The notes: a model not told the origin generated them from the letters alone. A stretch of DNA of 44,769 bases from Zarea fungicola (GCA_900169235.1 FWCC01000447.1:1-44769); one strand, 5' to 3'; positions 31,657 to 43,837 are shown, counted from the first letter of the stretch. Made by a program: numbers and translations.

Positions 31657-34196
31657 GCCTGACGACAGGCAGTTCAAGTCGTTCCTGGTGGACTCTGTAT
31701 ATCGGCGCTGAATATTCGACACTTTTTTCCTCTGGCGTTTTCTCTCGTCCTTTCTTTTTCTTTTTTTTCTTTTTGGATAACCTCGGCGGCGGGCGCAGCG
31801 GAAAGACTGGATACTCCTTCTATTACCCTTTCTCCGTCTTTTTTTTCCTTTTGTTGTTTAGAAACGGGGAGCGACACAAGGCAAGCAAAGCAGAACCGAG
31901 GGCGACATCGGTGTGCGCTATTTCATGTTATCAAGGACCTTTCTTTCTTTCCCCTCTCTTTTTTTCCGGCATTTGCGATTTGCGCGCAAGGGAGCAGCAT
32001 TTTATTCTCGCGTTTTGACTTCTTTTTGCAGTCTCGTATGGTGCAGCTTGCGATTCGCCCATATAACGAGAGACGAGACATGAATAATGACGAGCATAAT
32101 AAGAATCTGTGTAAAGGTTGGCCATGATTTATCAAGTGACGAGCATAAAATCTGTAAATGGTGTCCTTGATTTGTAAAACTGAAATGGCCAAATGTTTCA
32201 AGTGGCAAAGGGTACTAGCAATGTAGTGTTATGGCTGTCGTGAGTAATTCCTATCTTGTAAATGACCTAGTTTGTACTAGGCCGTGGTGATGCTTTGAAC
32301 TCATGACGAAGCAGTCCCAAAGAGCAAGACGAGGATTCAACGGAAAAGGGGGACCAGGAAATGACCACGACTATATATATAATCCGAAAGGAGCCCAGAC
32401 AACGCACATACCCGTGGCCGGCCCCCGTGTGCGCGGGTGAGAAATCAAGAGACAGCTGGTGGTGCATCATTGCCAACTCATCTCTGCAGTTTGGTTTGGT
32501 TGCATGACGTGGGCGGGCCCGAAAAAGTGCCAGCGAAGCAAAAGCAATCTTGCACTACCAGTAAAGAGATGTGCTATAAAAAACGAGCTTGTATTGTTAC
32601 TAGTACTACTGGGGGCCAACGATCTTTTAATTCATTTTTATGGCGCTGTAGTGTATTTTTCTCTTTATTTTAAATGGCATCTCGGTCCAGCTTTCGGCCA
32701 TGACTTTTCGGTGAGAGATGGGTGTGCTGGCGGTGGCACGGGGCTGCCGGCATGAAGCATGGTGACCTGAGCCCCCGCCCTGTTGATTTGAAAGGGACAA
32801 AGGGACAGAAAAAGTAAATGGAAGAGATGTGTGCTAAAATAAAATTATACTAAAAGGTCTAGTATCGCTTTGAATAGAAGCAAGCAGATAGGCGGTACAG
32901 GCACAATGGTTGCGTTTTCCTTGCATGGAGCTGTGAGAGGCGAGCACATTATTCGCACCATGGAATATACTACGACTCTTGGTTAAAATAATTATACAGT
33001 AATTATATAGAAATCAAGGATAATAATTTGAAAAATAAGGGCCAAACCACAACACACTATACCAAAAAATAAAGATGAAAATAAACGGACGGGTACAGGG
33101 TAGCAGAAGCTGGCAAGACAAAAGACATATTCTTTTGCCATTTTTTATTGATTAATATAGATATAAATACAAGTATGTTGCCCATGTGTACTATTTTAAA
33201 AATTGGCGAGATATGCAGAGAAAATTGCTATTGATGTATACGTCGAGTAATGGCAATACAACTCGTCGTTGGCCTTGAGGGACAACTGGTGACGATTTCT
33301 GGTTAGTGGAAACATCCAGGTTCTTATTTGGTAAACCCACAATGGAATCGTTGTATTGGTATAAAATCTTGGTTTACTGATGTGGATAGATTTGAACCAA
33401 CACATGTAAAGTATCCCGACTCAGCGTCGAGCGTCGACAGAATCTTATTGTCCCGCGCAGAGAAACGGCTCTTACGTGAATCGACAATACAGATCGATAC
33501 ATCTCGAATAGTAACCGAAATTGGTGCGGCTGCATAATGCACGAATGGCATCTTGCCCTGAAGCTTTCCTCTCTGTTCATGTGCAACTACGCGCCGTGGC
33601 TGACACGATTGGCTGGCAGGCCTAGTTGTCCAGACCCTCGGCAGGTGAGGGGGACCTGCATTGCCCCTTGCATGTGGAAGAGTTCTAGAAGGATTGAAGT
33701 CCTAATGGCATCAATTAACCAACTACTAGGCATTTACGGGAAATATAAATATAATATGGACAGAGGTTTTCGGCGCTTCGGCATATTGATGGACGACATC
33801 GGCCGGAGCCAATGAGTGAGGCAGTCACTCTGGGGAAAATTAAAAGAAGTTGTAAATGCTTCTAATCAAACTGAAACTACTCAATCTATTCAACATTGTT
33901 TTTTCCAAGTATAATAAATTTCTAATAAAATTGCCGTGTTGTGACTCGTCGTCAAGTCACCTGAGCCCCAACTGGCTACTGGTCCCTTTGCGGCTTGCAG
34001 CTCCGAGTCGGCGCTGAATCCTCCCGGCCAGCATCGGCAACCCCTCCCCAATCAATTAATCGCATTACACAACCCAATTACACCGCACATACTCCTCATC
34101 ACATCCCGGGGATTGTTAAAGTGGAGTAGTCTTTTCTCGGAGCATTTTGCCGGAAACAGTGGACGGCAGGACGCACTGCCCCCGCGCCCTTGGATC
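31657..34196. other. Intergenic region, 2.5 kb
   Basis: T-rich 3' region of ARL8, then AT-rich DNA around 32,800-34,000 with no gene I can support. The final 200 bp are the leader of the threonine aldolase gene. Confidence 0.4.
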
Positions 34197-35642
34197 ATGA
34201 CACGGCCCGCCCGCGCCCTACGACGGCTGCATATCCGACAAACCTATCTGTGTGGTCAACAATTCCTTAAGAGGCCGTACTTGCCCATATACGACTTTTC
34301 TCATCCTGCCATTACTCCAGCAGCTATTACAAGGCCCTTCTCCTGCAGCTCTGCGTTTCATCAAGCGACAATGGGCAGCAATCACCAGAACACTGGTGCC
34401 TGGGTCGGCGTCCAAGGAGCCGGATCCTTGGATCTCCGGAGTACGTTGCTACCTTTTACCGTTTTATAACAATAATCAAAATAAACAGATCTCTAACTTG
34501 TTTCTCTAGGCGATGTCATGACTACACCAACACCCGCCATGCTCGCGGCCGTAACAAACTGCACCCTGCGCGACGACGTCTTTAATGAAGATGCCACGAC
34601 GCAGGACCTCGAGGCTCACGTCGCCAAGCTCGCCGGCAAGGAGGGCGGCCTCTTTGTCACGTCTGGAACCATGGGCAACCAGGTTGCGCTCCGGAGCCTG
34701 CTCACCCAGCCGCCCTTTGGTGTTCTCGCCGACCACCGCTCTCACATAATTCTTTATGAAGCTGGCGGGTGAGTTCCCTTTAAAGTCCTAATTGCAAACA
34801 GTCTCCCCTAGTGGAAACACAACGTCTGCTAGAAAGAAGGAAATTGAAAGAAAAAGCTAATAAATGTTTTAAGAGTCTCTTCACTCACCGGCGCCACGGT
34901 CAAGCCCATCATCCCCAAAAACGGCATCCACCTCACCCTCGAGGACATTGAGGCCAACGTCATCCTCAGCGACGACGTCCACGCCTGCCCGACCCGCGTC
35001 ATCAGCCTCGAAAACACCCTCAACGGCATGATTATGCCCCTCGCCGAGGTCGCCCGCATCGCCGCCTTTGCCCGCGCCCACGACATTCGCATGCACTGCG
35101 ACGGCGCCCGCCTCTGGGAGGCCGCCGCCGCCGGAGCGGGCACGCTCTCGGACTTTGCAAGCCACTTTGACACGGTGAGCCTGTGCCTGTCCAAGGGGCT
35201 CGGCGCGCCGGTGGGGAGTATCCTCGTCGGCGACAACAAGACGCTCAAGCACGCCCGGTGGGTGCGCAAGTCCCTCGGCGGCGGCATGAGGCAGCCGGGC
35301 TTCATCACGGCGCCGGCGCGCGTGGCCGTGGACGTGACCTTTGGCGCGACGGCAGATGGACAGAGCGGATTGCTACGGGCTTCGCACGAGATGGCCAAGA
35401 AAGTCGAGGCGCTGTGGGCGGGCATGGGCGGGACGCTGGTGCATCCCGTGCACACCAACATGTGCTGGATCGATGTCGAGGCGCACGGCGTCTCGGCGGA
35501 GCAGTTTATCGCCATGGGCAAGGAGGAAGGGCTGGCGTTTGGGGGTGGGAGGCTGGTGACGCATTACCAGATTGCGCAGAATGAGGCGGTTGTGCTGCCA
35601 AAGTTGGAGAAGGTGTTTAAGAAAGTATTGGGTAAAAAATGA
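34197..35642 (+). CDS. GLY1: Low-specificity L-threonine aldolase, possibly dual-targeted
   Basis: PLP enzyme that splits L-threonine or allo-threonine into glycine and acetaldehyde, a main glycine source in fungi. Exons are 34197-34440, 34510-34768 and 34874-35642, giving 423 aa from the first ATG. The core begins at LDLRSDVMTTPTPAM and shows the family signatures EGGLFVTSGTMGNQVAL, HCDGARLWEAA (Asp binding the PLP ring) and SLCLSKGLGAPVGS with the Schiff-base Lys. The 58 residues before the second in-frame ATG (34371) are Arg-rich, free of acidic residues at the start, and end RPFSCSSAFHQA, like a cleavable mitochondrial presequence. Starting at 34371 gives 365 aa, which suits a cytosolic form. 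Both forms may be made. Confidence 0.9.
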
Positions 35643-36075
35643 GGAGCAAGTAAGATGAGAGACGAATGATTTTTATATATATTTTTGGGGGAAAGGTCTA
35701 TACAGAATTTTCCATGTTGAGTCTTGACTATGAATGGCGAGGATGGTTGGTTAGACATGATACAATACCTTTGCCACAAACATGCAAATACGCAAACGTA
35801 AGAAAAATCGAGCTCTCGAATGTTACTGCGATCATTTCCAAGATGACAAAACACCAACAAATTCCATCGTGACTTGCAAAAACCTGTGCCGTCCTGCCTC
35901 ATGCTTGCCCAGTCGGCCGGCCCGGCTGGTGGGGCTTTTCAACTGCCGAGTCCCGAAGAATTTTTTCTTCCAGTCCCCGCCCACACATTAGCAATAGTGT
36001 GGTATGGACCTGCATGTTGAGTAGGATTGCAAAATACATCTCAACATGATTAAACAGCAAAAAAGAAACATCTTC
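35643..36075. other. Intergenic region between threonine aldolase and tRNA-Arg
   Basis: AT-rich 3' region of the aldolase gene. No gene is recognised. Confidence 0.5.
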
Positions 36076-36147
36076 AGGTCACGGTGGGGATCGAACCCAC
36101 AATCTTCTGGTTCGTAGCCAGACGCCTTGCCATTTGGCCACGCGACC
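36076..36147 (-). tRNA. tRNA-Arg (ACG)
   Basis: A 72-nt cloverleaf without intron. The acceptor arms GGTCGCG and CGTGACC pair with one G-T pair, and the discriminator is T. The D arm is GCC/GGC. The anticodon arm is TCTGG-CTACGAA-CCAGA with anticodon ACG (read as ICG after deamination, decoding CGU, CGC and CGA). The T arm is GTGGG-TTCGATC-CCCAC, with the B-box GGTTCGATC intact. The CCA end is not encoded, as expected for a eukaryote. Confidence 0.95.
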
Positions 36148-36655
36148 TTGTTTGTTGAAAGAGGCGACCTTAAAGAGGACTAAGAGGGCATTGAAGCGGA
36201 ATGGGAAGGAAGAGAGGGTCTCTGGTGGGTTGGTGTGGGTGGATGGTGTGAGCTTCGGTGGGATGCATGTTGGAACGAGTCGTGTAAGTGGGTGGACGGT
36301 GCTCGGTGAATAATGCTGAGGGAGGGTCGTTACATACTGCAAATTGTACACGAGTTGGAAAATGGGAAATTTCTTGAAAATGAGTAAATTAAACATGGGC
36401 AAAGAAAATCCAGCATAATATTGGAATATCCTGGAAGATTGGCACTTGTTACAGCCTTAAAGAGGCGTATCCGTTGAAGAATACGGCGGTACAGGAGATG
36501 TGGGCGAGGCCGTTATGTTGTGTCAAGCATCCATTCAAAATTGTCTCATTTTCTTCGCATAAAATTGTTTTACAATTCGAAACCTTTAAGTATTTGGCAT
36601 TGATGTATTTGGACCATCCATCAGGCCGTATGCATCGCATCTGTAGACTTCCCTC
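36148..36655. other. Intergenic region, no gene seen
   Basis: Lies upstream of the tRNA (minus strand) and downstream of the oxidoreductase stop. It contains no recognised feature. Confidence 0.5.
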
Positions 36656-37893
36656 TCACTGCTTTGGCCACATTTTGTCATACATCATTTCATACAGCTT
36701 GAGATCGGATGCGGCATCCTCAGCGGTCGTCTTGATCGGCATACCATTTACAACGCACTCATGAAAAGCCTTCAGCTCGGCCGTATAGGCATCCTCGTAG
36801 GATGAGAGCATCTCCCTCCTCTGCATCTCACCAGCCTCATTGAGCTCCTCAACAACTACCTTGATAGGGAGACCCTTTACATATGGACTATCATACTGTG
36901 AATTTGGTCAGCAACCGTCAAGTTGGATACAAATTTCTGGCTCCCACCTGGATGGACACCCTCTTCTTTGAGCCGTAAACAGCCAAGTGAGCATCAAAGA
37001 GCGGCACCTCATCTATGCCGCTCTCATATGTTACCGAGAATGGTGTGCCATCCTTGTTGCGATACGCAAAAAGGGCACTGTAGAATGGCTCATTTGCCGT
37101 GACGCCAACAACTTCCTCTGGAAAGCCCAATGTCTCACGCATCAGCGAGATATCGTGGGAGCCAAGGCTGCCCAAAAATCGACACATCTGTCTCTTTTCG
37201 TCTGTTATTTCTTGGTCAGGAAACGTCTCCTTGAAGAGCGCTTCCAGACGAGCATCCCTCTCTGCGACAACCCCTGGTGGAAAGTCAAAATTTTTGACTG
37301 AAAAGGAGCCGCTCTCATTGACAAACTTGGCGTTTGGTCCGCTGAAATCGCGAACGCGGGCGTACAAGATGCGAGGAATGCTTGCCACCTCACGCTTGAA
37401 TGCCTCGAGGTAGCTCGGTGCGTATCGTCGCATGTATCCCACAAAGACTCGCCCTCCGCCGGCGGCTTTTTCGGCGTTGAGTATACGTTGCGCTGAGGCG
37501 GACGACAACGTCAATGGCTTCTCGACCATGACATATTTGCCAGCGTTCAGAGCTTGGACGACAACAGACTCGTGGCTGTCATCGGACGTGAGGACAAAGA
37601 CCACGTCGACTGCCGGGTTATTGATGACGTCTCCTACATTTGAGGCGGCATGGGGGATGTTGAACTTGGCCACACAATGCGCCGTGTTGTTGGCTGAGAT
37701 GTCAAATACTGATTCAATGCGGTACAGGTGGGACATGAGGAGGAGGCAAGGTCCATGGCACACTTGGAAGACCTCCTAGACTTAATGTTAGTTATCCATG
37801 CTATCCATTCTTGGCGGCCGTAGTAGATTCAAGCTTCAAAAAACTCACACCGGCTCCAACGATGCCAACCCCAAGTCTCTTTGTCTCCGCCAT
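36656..37893 (-). CDS. Gfo/Idh/MocA-family NAD(P)-dependent oxidoreductase
   Basis: Three exons, 37893-37849, 37775-36948 and 36895-36656, give 370 aa. The family oxidises or reduces sugars, inositol and related polyols. The N-terminal Rossmann motif is LGVGIVGAG, split from EVFQVCHGP by the first intron (donor GTGAGT). The family signature GKYVMVEKPLTLS contains the conserved Lys of the EKP motif. The C-terminal alpha/beta domain includes FLGSLGSHDISLMRETLG, with the His-Asp region of the active site. The second intron removes a stretch after KRVSIQ and joins it to YDSPYVKGLPIK. The third exon ends YDKMWPKQ and the stop lies at 36,656. Inositol 2-dehydrogenase-like activity is possible, but the substrate is not set. 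The gene stands divergently from the NLR gene across 950 bp. Confidence 0.88.
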
Positions 37894-38843
37894 AGTGTCT
37901 AGAAATGCGAGTGAGGCCTTTTCAAGGCTATGTTGGGGCTTGGGCAGATTGACGAGGGAGTGCCCTCGTTTGAGCCAAAGATAAAAATAAAAGTCCAACG
38001 ACTGAGAATCCTCTTAAATTGAAGACCAATAACGTGACCGGATTTGATAACCACTAGGCGACACTGGGTCTCACGCCGTAGGATGAAGTGAACTTGCCCG
38101 GCCTATTCTAAGACTGCTGCGGGGGTGGGTCACCATCAGGACTCTGTCGGGATCGGTAGCGAGATCGCAGCGGGAAGCTTGACCCGTAGCCCAATATGTT
38201 GGAGGTAGCCCCGAATTATTTCCATCTGATGAGGTCTGAAGATATCCTCTCTGAAGCTCTTTATGCGATGCAATTCCTTGCTAACGAGTTGGTAGTTTCT
38301 AACCCGTCCAAATCAGCTTCCTCCACTTTATAGTTGTGAGCGTCATCGCAGTGGTTTACAATCCACCTTGTTGGCATCCATGGCAACATGCGACCTGTCC
38401 TGGCCCCTTTGGGCGGTCGGAATAGAGACCAGGCTCAGCCTCATTGATGCCTAATAATAAGCTGCGCCACCTATCTTCTACCTGTAGTTGGGCGCTTAAA
38501 CTGCTATGCTGAAGGGCTGGGACCTGCACTTGTCATTGGCTCACGCAACTTTGTAGCACGTGGTATGTATGTGCATATGTGGTACATCTCTTGCTGCGGA
38601 CATGCGCAGCTCACTTGGATTATCCAAGATCACCTGCATAAAAACATTTTTCTCTCACTCCGCTAAGCTTTTCTTCTACCCGGCGACGGCTAGCCTTGTT
38701 CGTTGGTGACATATCTTGTAAATACGGCAGCTTTTATATCAGCTCCGCGCGAACAAAACCCTGGACTGCACCAGAATAACCACTGTGTTTGATCAGCTAT
38801 CAGCCGCTACATGCCGTCCCAGTAGTCAAATCGTGGTAGAACC
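37894..38843. other. Divergent promoter region
   Basis: Shared upstream region of the oxidoreductase (minus) and the NLR gene (plus). A TTTATATC stretch near 38,731-38,738 could serve as a TATA-like element about 105 bp before the NLR start codon. Nothing else is recognised. Confidence 0.4.
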
Positions 38844-41800
38844 ATGAATCCAGCCAGCCTCGATTTCGGAAGAGGAGTGTTCACGACCGGCTTACGTACA
38901 TTGATCTGCCTTGTGATCGGGGCAACTTGCGTCTATTTTACCTTGTACCAACATGCCCGGCGCTACAAACTAGCATCATCCCAGCCAGTGCACGTCGCGA
39001 GTCCACCCCCGGCTAAACAAGGCCTGACACAGCTTACAGTGGGAAGAGACGAGACAGACACGGACATTGACGTCATCGCAATCCACGGGCTAGACACAAC
39101 GTCACCCGAGACATGGACCTGGAAAGATCATAACGATCTAAATAATAAAGAGAAATGGGTCAACTGGCTGGAGTCGCCAATGCTTCCAGATCACATTGAT
39201 CGGATCCGGGTTTTCACGTTCAATTGGCCGGCCGACCTATTTGAATCTTCCACCAACGTCCCAAAGTCTCTTGACCAGTATGCAAGGCGCTTACTGAATG
39301 GTATCCAGCAAGGACTATATAATGGCGGTGCAGGGACGGGCCGACGACCTATCCTGTTTATAGCGTCCTGTCTTGGGGGAGTGGTGTTGATGAAGGCTTT
39401 GCTGATAGCGAATCGCGACGCCAGCGAGTATCAGGATATCAGAAACGCTACTCAAGGCATCGTTTTTCTTGCGACGCCTTTCCGAGGCACTTCTTTTGAG
39501 AATGTCGCTTCCTGGGCGGTGCCGAGTCTGAAAGCTTGGGCATGGGTTAAGGACCAGCAAGTAGCCAAGCTGCTAGACAGTGTGAAGGGGCCAACCGACG
39601 ACCTTGGGGAAATTGTCCAAGAGTTTACTCACCTATGCCAGCATAGGCATCAGCCCTGCAAAGTGTTTACTTTTTATGAGGGAAAGAAGACGAGACTATT
39701 GAACAAGAAACTGCCGTGGCTGCCTGCGCGTTTCGGTGAAGCAAAGCTGGTGAGTCTGATAGAATGTGATACTTTGTTATGTTGGGCTTCAACTAACATG
39801 CTCTAACCAGCTGGTTGACAAATCTTCTGCGACACTGGACATCGCTCGCGACCCGTTATGCCTGGATCAACCCCATGTTCTGATGAACAAATTTGAAAGC
39901 GGCGATTGTGATGATTTTAAAAGGGTTCTGAAAAAAATCAGGGACCTAGTTGGAGCGATTCGCCTGGGAAGTCCACTCTCACAGGCGGATGCATGGATTG
40001 TGGAGAAGGTATACAACGATGACAGGCTCAAGATTGAACGGCTCTCGGGCGACTCGCTGTCAATGGAACAATGCTACATCAACCTTGCCATTGTAGAGAA
40101 GTCTAGTCAAGACACAGGTCTCAGCGACAGCGAAGGCACAAAGTCATCCCAGTTCTCCATCCTGTCCCGACAGAAGGTGGAGACACCAGATGAATCACTC
40201 CAAGTCGAGCTACCGATGCTGTTCAATTCATACACTAAACGCGACGGTACAAGAATCACACCAAGGCGAATATTGATCCGAGGGCGTGCAGGAATTGGCA
40301 AGACCACGTTATGCAAAAAGATAGTTTACGAGTTCTATCATGGAACATGGAGTGAGTGGAAAAACCACTTTGATCGGGTGCTTTGGATACCGCTACGAAA
40401 ATTGAAGCGCCCGGGAGGACTGGGTCATGGATATAACCTTGAGAGACTCTGCGAGGATGAGTACTTTTCCTATCCAGTAAAGAGACGAGATCTTACCAAT
40501 GCTCTTGTCGAAACGTTATTGACAAAGAGGACCAAGTGCCTGCTTTTACTCGATGGCCTGGATGAAATATCACACATCCTAGGTGTCCATGACCACGACA
40601 TGAAGACTCTCCTGGACGACCTTTTAAACTTCCCCAATGTCATTGTCACATCGCGGCCGCACGTCGAACATGACTCCTTTCGGACGATGGACCTACAGCT
40701 AGAAACAATTGGATTCTACCCAGCTCAGGTGGACACCTACATCGAAAAATCCTTCAGCGGCCTGACAGATGATTGCAGCAAAGATAAAGTGCGCGACATT
40801 AAGAATTTTCTTCAGAGGCGGTGGCTTTTGCAGAGTCTCGTCCGTATCCCGATACAGCTGGATGCTGTTTGTTTCACTTGGCAATACTGGAATCCCGAAG
40901 GAATCCCTAGCACTATGACTGGCATTTATAACGAAATCGAGAAGAATTTATGGGCGAAGGATGCTGTTCGAATGGGTAAGAAACATGGGAGAGAGCTTGT
41001 GACGCACCAGGTGGCCGTTGCTGAATATGAGAATCTTTTCGCAGATGAGATCTATCTTCTTGAGGGCCTCGGGTTTACCGGCTTATGGAATGATGTCATC
41101 GAATTCACCGCAGAGCATCGGCAGTACATCTATACAGAATTTAAACGTGGAGCCTTCCTGCCTGCCCAAACGCTTCCTAAGCTTTCCTTTCTGCGGACAT
41201 CTGATCACGCCAAAGACATAAATGGCAGCTATCACTTCATACACTTGACCTTTCAAGAATACTTCGCTGCAAAGTACTTCGTACGGCAGTGGAAGAGGGA
41301 TGAAGAGCTTTATTTACTTGCGTTGGACTCAGACGACGGGCCTAAGAAAATCCTTCCTGCACAATTCCTTCGCGAACACAAGTACTCAACACGCTACAAC
41401 ATTTTCTGGCGCCTTGTTGCTGGACTTCTTGGCTTCAGAGACATAGGAATGACGGGGCAGACGCCAGCGGAAAGGGTCACTGCCTTCTTCAAGGTCCTTG
41501 AGCAAGAACCTATTGACCTCCTAGGGCCTGCGCACCAGCGGCTAATCATCCATTGCTTGAGTGAAATAACGACTACTTTTCCGGGGCAGATGGCCTTCCA
41601 AAAACGACTGGCACAGTGGTTGCTCTTCGAAAGCAAGTCGGCGCTGGCAGACAAGAGGACTCCTCTTCTAGTACGTGAAATAGAGTTCCCAGATGAGGCT
41701 CTGAAAATCGCGTTGCTTGACAAAACTTCTGGTACTCAAGCTCAAATTTTAGAATCACTGGTTCATCGAAATTTGGCGGCACCGGGTCTCGTCCCATTGC

Positions 41801-43773
41801 TCAAGTGCTTTCTTGTAGATTGGCGCGAGAAAGTTCGGTTTAGCGCTATCCGTGTCTTGAAAAAGGACGATAACTTGCCTCATGAAGTGTTAGACGCTTT
41901 AGTAACTCGGCTTGAGGATAAATATGAATTCATTCAGGAGCAAGCTGCTGAGGCTCTTGCAGCGCAAGCAACGCTGCCTAGGAAGACGGTGGGGGCTATA
42001 CTATCCCGGCTAGACCACGAGTCGACTCACGTTCGGCTTAGTGCTTTCAAGGCTCTTTGCAACCACGAGAGCTTTGATGATATCATAACGGCTGTACTGG
42101 AAAGAATTACGAAAAGCCGCAATGTTCATGGTGATGGTGTTGAAGTGTTGGGTAAGCAGGTTGCACTACCTGAGAAATGGTTGGCAGCCTTGCGAGAGTT
42201 GCTCAGCTTCGCAGCGCGAGGATATGTTTCCAAGTTTTACCCAACACGGGCTACACTGCCTGACACGGTATTGTTGGCCTTGGTAGAGCAGCTGGATAAT
42301 GATGATGGCTTCATCCAGTCAGGGGCTGTCGTAACACTGGTTAACCAAGCAGAGCTGCCGGACACAATAAAAACAGCTATTGAGGCGCAGCTTCAGAGCA
42401 AGAACTGTAAAGCTCGAGCAGCCGCTATCCAAATTTTGAGTAAGCGCGACGTATTATCTAAGGCAACAGTGGACGCTATCGCTGCTCAGCTTGGCGACAA
42501 GAGCTCTGAGGTCCGAGTGGCAGCCGTCAAGGCTTTAGGGAAGCATGCCACAATGACTGATATGGAGGTACAAGCCATCGCGACATTGCTTGGTGACAAT
42601 GATTCCAAGGTTAGATGTGCTGCGGTAGATGCCTTGGGTCGGCAAGCGGCGTTGCCCGATGAAGTTCTCAACGCTATGGTGGCGTTGCTTGATGCTGAGC
42701 TGCTTGATGCTGAGCTGCTTGATGCGGAGGGGTCATTTAGAACGGATCCTAACATTCAAGATGGAATTAAAAAGATACTCACAGCACAAGCTGCGATGCC
42801 ACGCAACGTGCTGGAAGCTGCGGTTGCAAATCTGGACAATGAGCAAGATGATGTTCGCCATGCTGGTGTCTATACTTTGCGTAGACAAGAAATGCTGCCA
42901 ATTAAGAGCCTCCCTGGCGAAATTTTGAAAGCAATGGTGCCGCATCTCGTGAAAAACGACTGGCGTGTTCAACATGCTGCTTTCCATTTGCTATACGGGC
43001 TTGAGGCAATGAGTGACGAGGTTCTGACCAATGTGGTGGTCGCTAGCCTAGACACTAGGAATGGCCTCGTCGACTGTGCTGCCAAGAGAATTTTACAACG
43101 AGAATTCGCTTTACCAGATAGGAAATGGCCTAAAAAAGCAGTTAAAGCTGTATTGGCGCAACTGCAAAACAGCGACAAGAACTTTCAATACAGAGCGATT
43201 CGTATCTTGGAAGGGCAGCTGAAGTTACCAACCCAAGTGCTAGAAGCTCTAATGGCGCGGTTAATCGACGAGAGTCACATTAGCCGGAAAGCTGCAGATG
43301 TCTTAGAAAGCCAAACAGTGCTGCCTCCTGAGATTCTGGCAGCCACAACAGCCTGGCGAGACAAGCGGCTCCGAAGTATAATGCAAACATTGACTAAAAT
43401 GGGTAAAAACGGGCTTTACGGGCTTTACGGGCTTTATGGAGAGTTGATGTCTCGAAAAACACTTCCTGATGTAGTGCTATCGGAATTGGCAAATATCGCC
43501 AGACAAAACAAGTACAATTTGGTCGCGCGTCGGCTTTTAATGAAACATGCAGAATTGACGAGCAGAATGCTGCCGACAGAGGCTCTGTTGAACTTAGTTG
43601 GGGTGATGAGGATGGAGAGTGGATATAGTGCCATGAAAGTCTTGGGAGCGCAGCCGACACTGCCCGATAGGGTGTTGACGGAGCTGGTGGCTCTACTAGA
43701 AGATGACACCAGAGGAGTTAGAAGCAGTGCTGAGGAAATATTGCGCAGGCACAGAAAGTTCTACTACACGTGA
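38844..43773 (+). CDS. Fungal NOD-like receptor: TM segment, SesB-like alpha/beta hydrolase, NACHT, HEAT-like repeats
   Basis: Exons 38844-39749 and 39811-43773, with a 61-nt intron (GTGAGT, branch CTAAC, CCAG), give 1,622 aa. Residues about 8-31 form a membrane segment. Residues about 73-300 are a lipase-like alpha/beta hydrolase of the SesB type: DVIAIHGLDTTSPETWTW, FTFNWPADLF, and the elbow FIASCLGGVVLMKAL with Cys176 at the nucleophile position. NACHT ATPase: Walker A GRAGIGKTT (Lys466), Walker B LLLLDGLDE (about 546-554), VIVTSRPH sensor, and FIHLTFQEYFAAKYF at the winged-helix end. From about residue 920, roughly 18-20 units of about 33 aa each start LP-x2-VL and carry the VR-x2-A core of HEAT repeats; they probably serve as the ligand sensor. 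In known fungal NLRs the sensor triggers NACHT oligomerisation, which activates the N-terminal effector in nonself recognition or programmed cell death. The ligand is unknown here. Confidence 0.9.
42688..42732 (+). repeat. 15-bp tandem repeat inside the NLR coding region
   Basis: The unit CTTGATGCTGAGCTG occurs twice exactly, then once with changes, encoding LLDAE repeated three times. It keeps the frame and extends one HEAT-like unit, a sign of recent slippage in the sensor region. Confidence 0.9.
43411..43437 (+). repeat. 9-bp tandem repeat inside the NLR coding region
   Basis: The unit GGGCTTTAC occurs three times (last base changed in the third), encoding GLY three times in frame within a late HEAT-like unit. 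Confidence 0.92.
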
Positions 43774-43774
43774 A

Positions 43775-43837
43775 CACCCACCACATCCTGTAGTGGGTGC
43801 TCCCCACCACGGTGACCACCCCACCGCCGTGACCACC
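43775..43837. repeat. Inverted and tandem repeats just after the NLR stop
   Basis: An 11-bp inverted repeat with one mismatch (43775-43785 and 43789-43799, 3-base loop) is followed by two 17-bp direct units with two mismatches (43804-43820 and 43821-43837). The cluster lies between the NLR stop and the transposase relic and may be the terminal repeat of that transposon, or an mRNA hairpin. Confidence 0.75.

Noticed and set aside
32800..34000. AT-rich region considered as a RIP-mutated transposon
   Set aside because: No transposase or reverse-transcriptase fragment is readable in any frame, so base composition alone does not support a call.
38000..38840. Repeat-like or relic sequence upstream of the NLR
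   Set aside because: No open frame, terminal repeat or family match could be recognised; it is better treated as promoter DNA.
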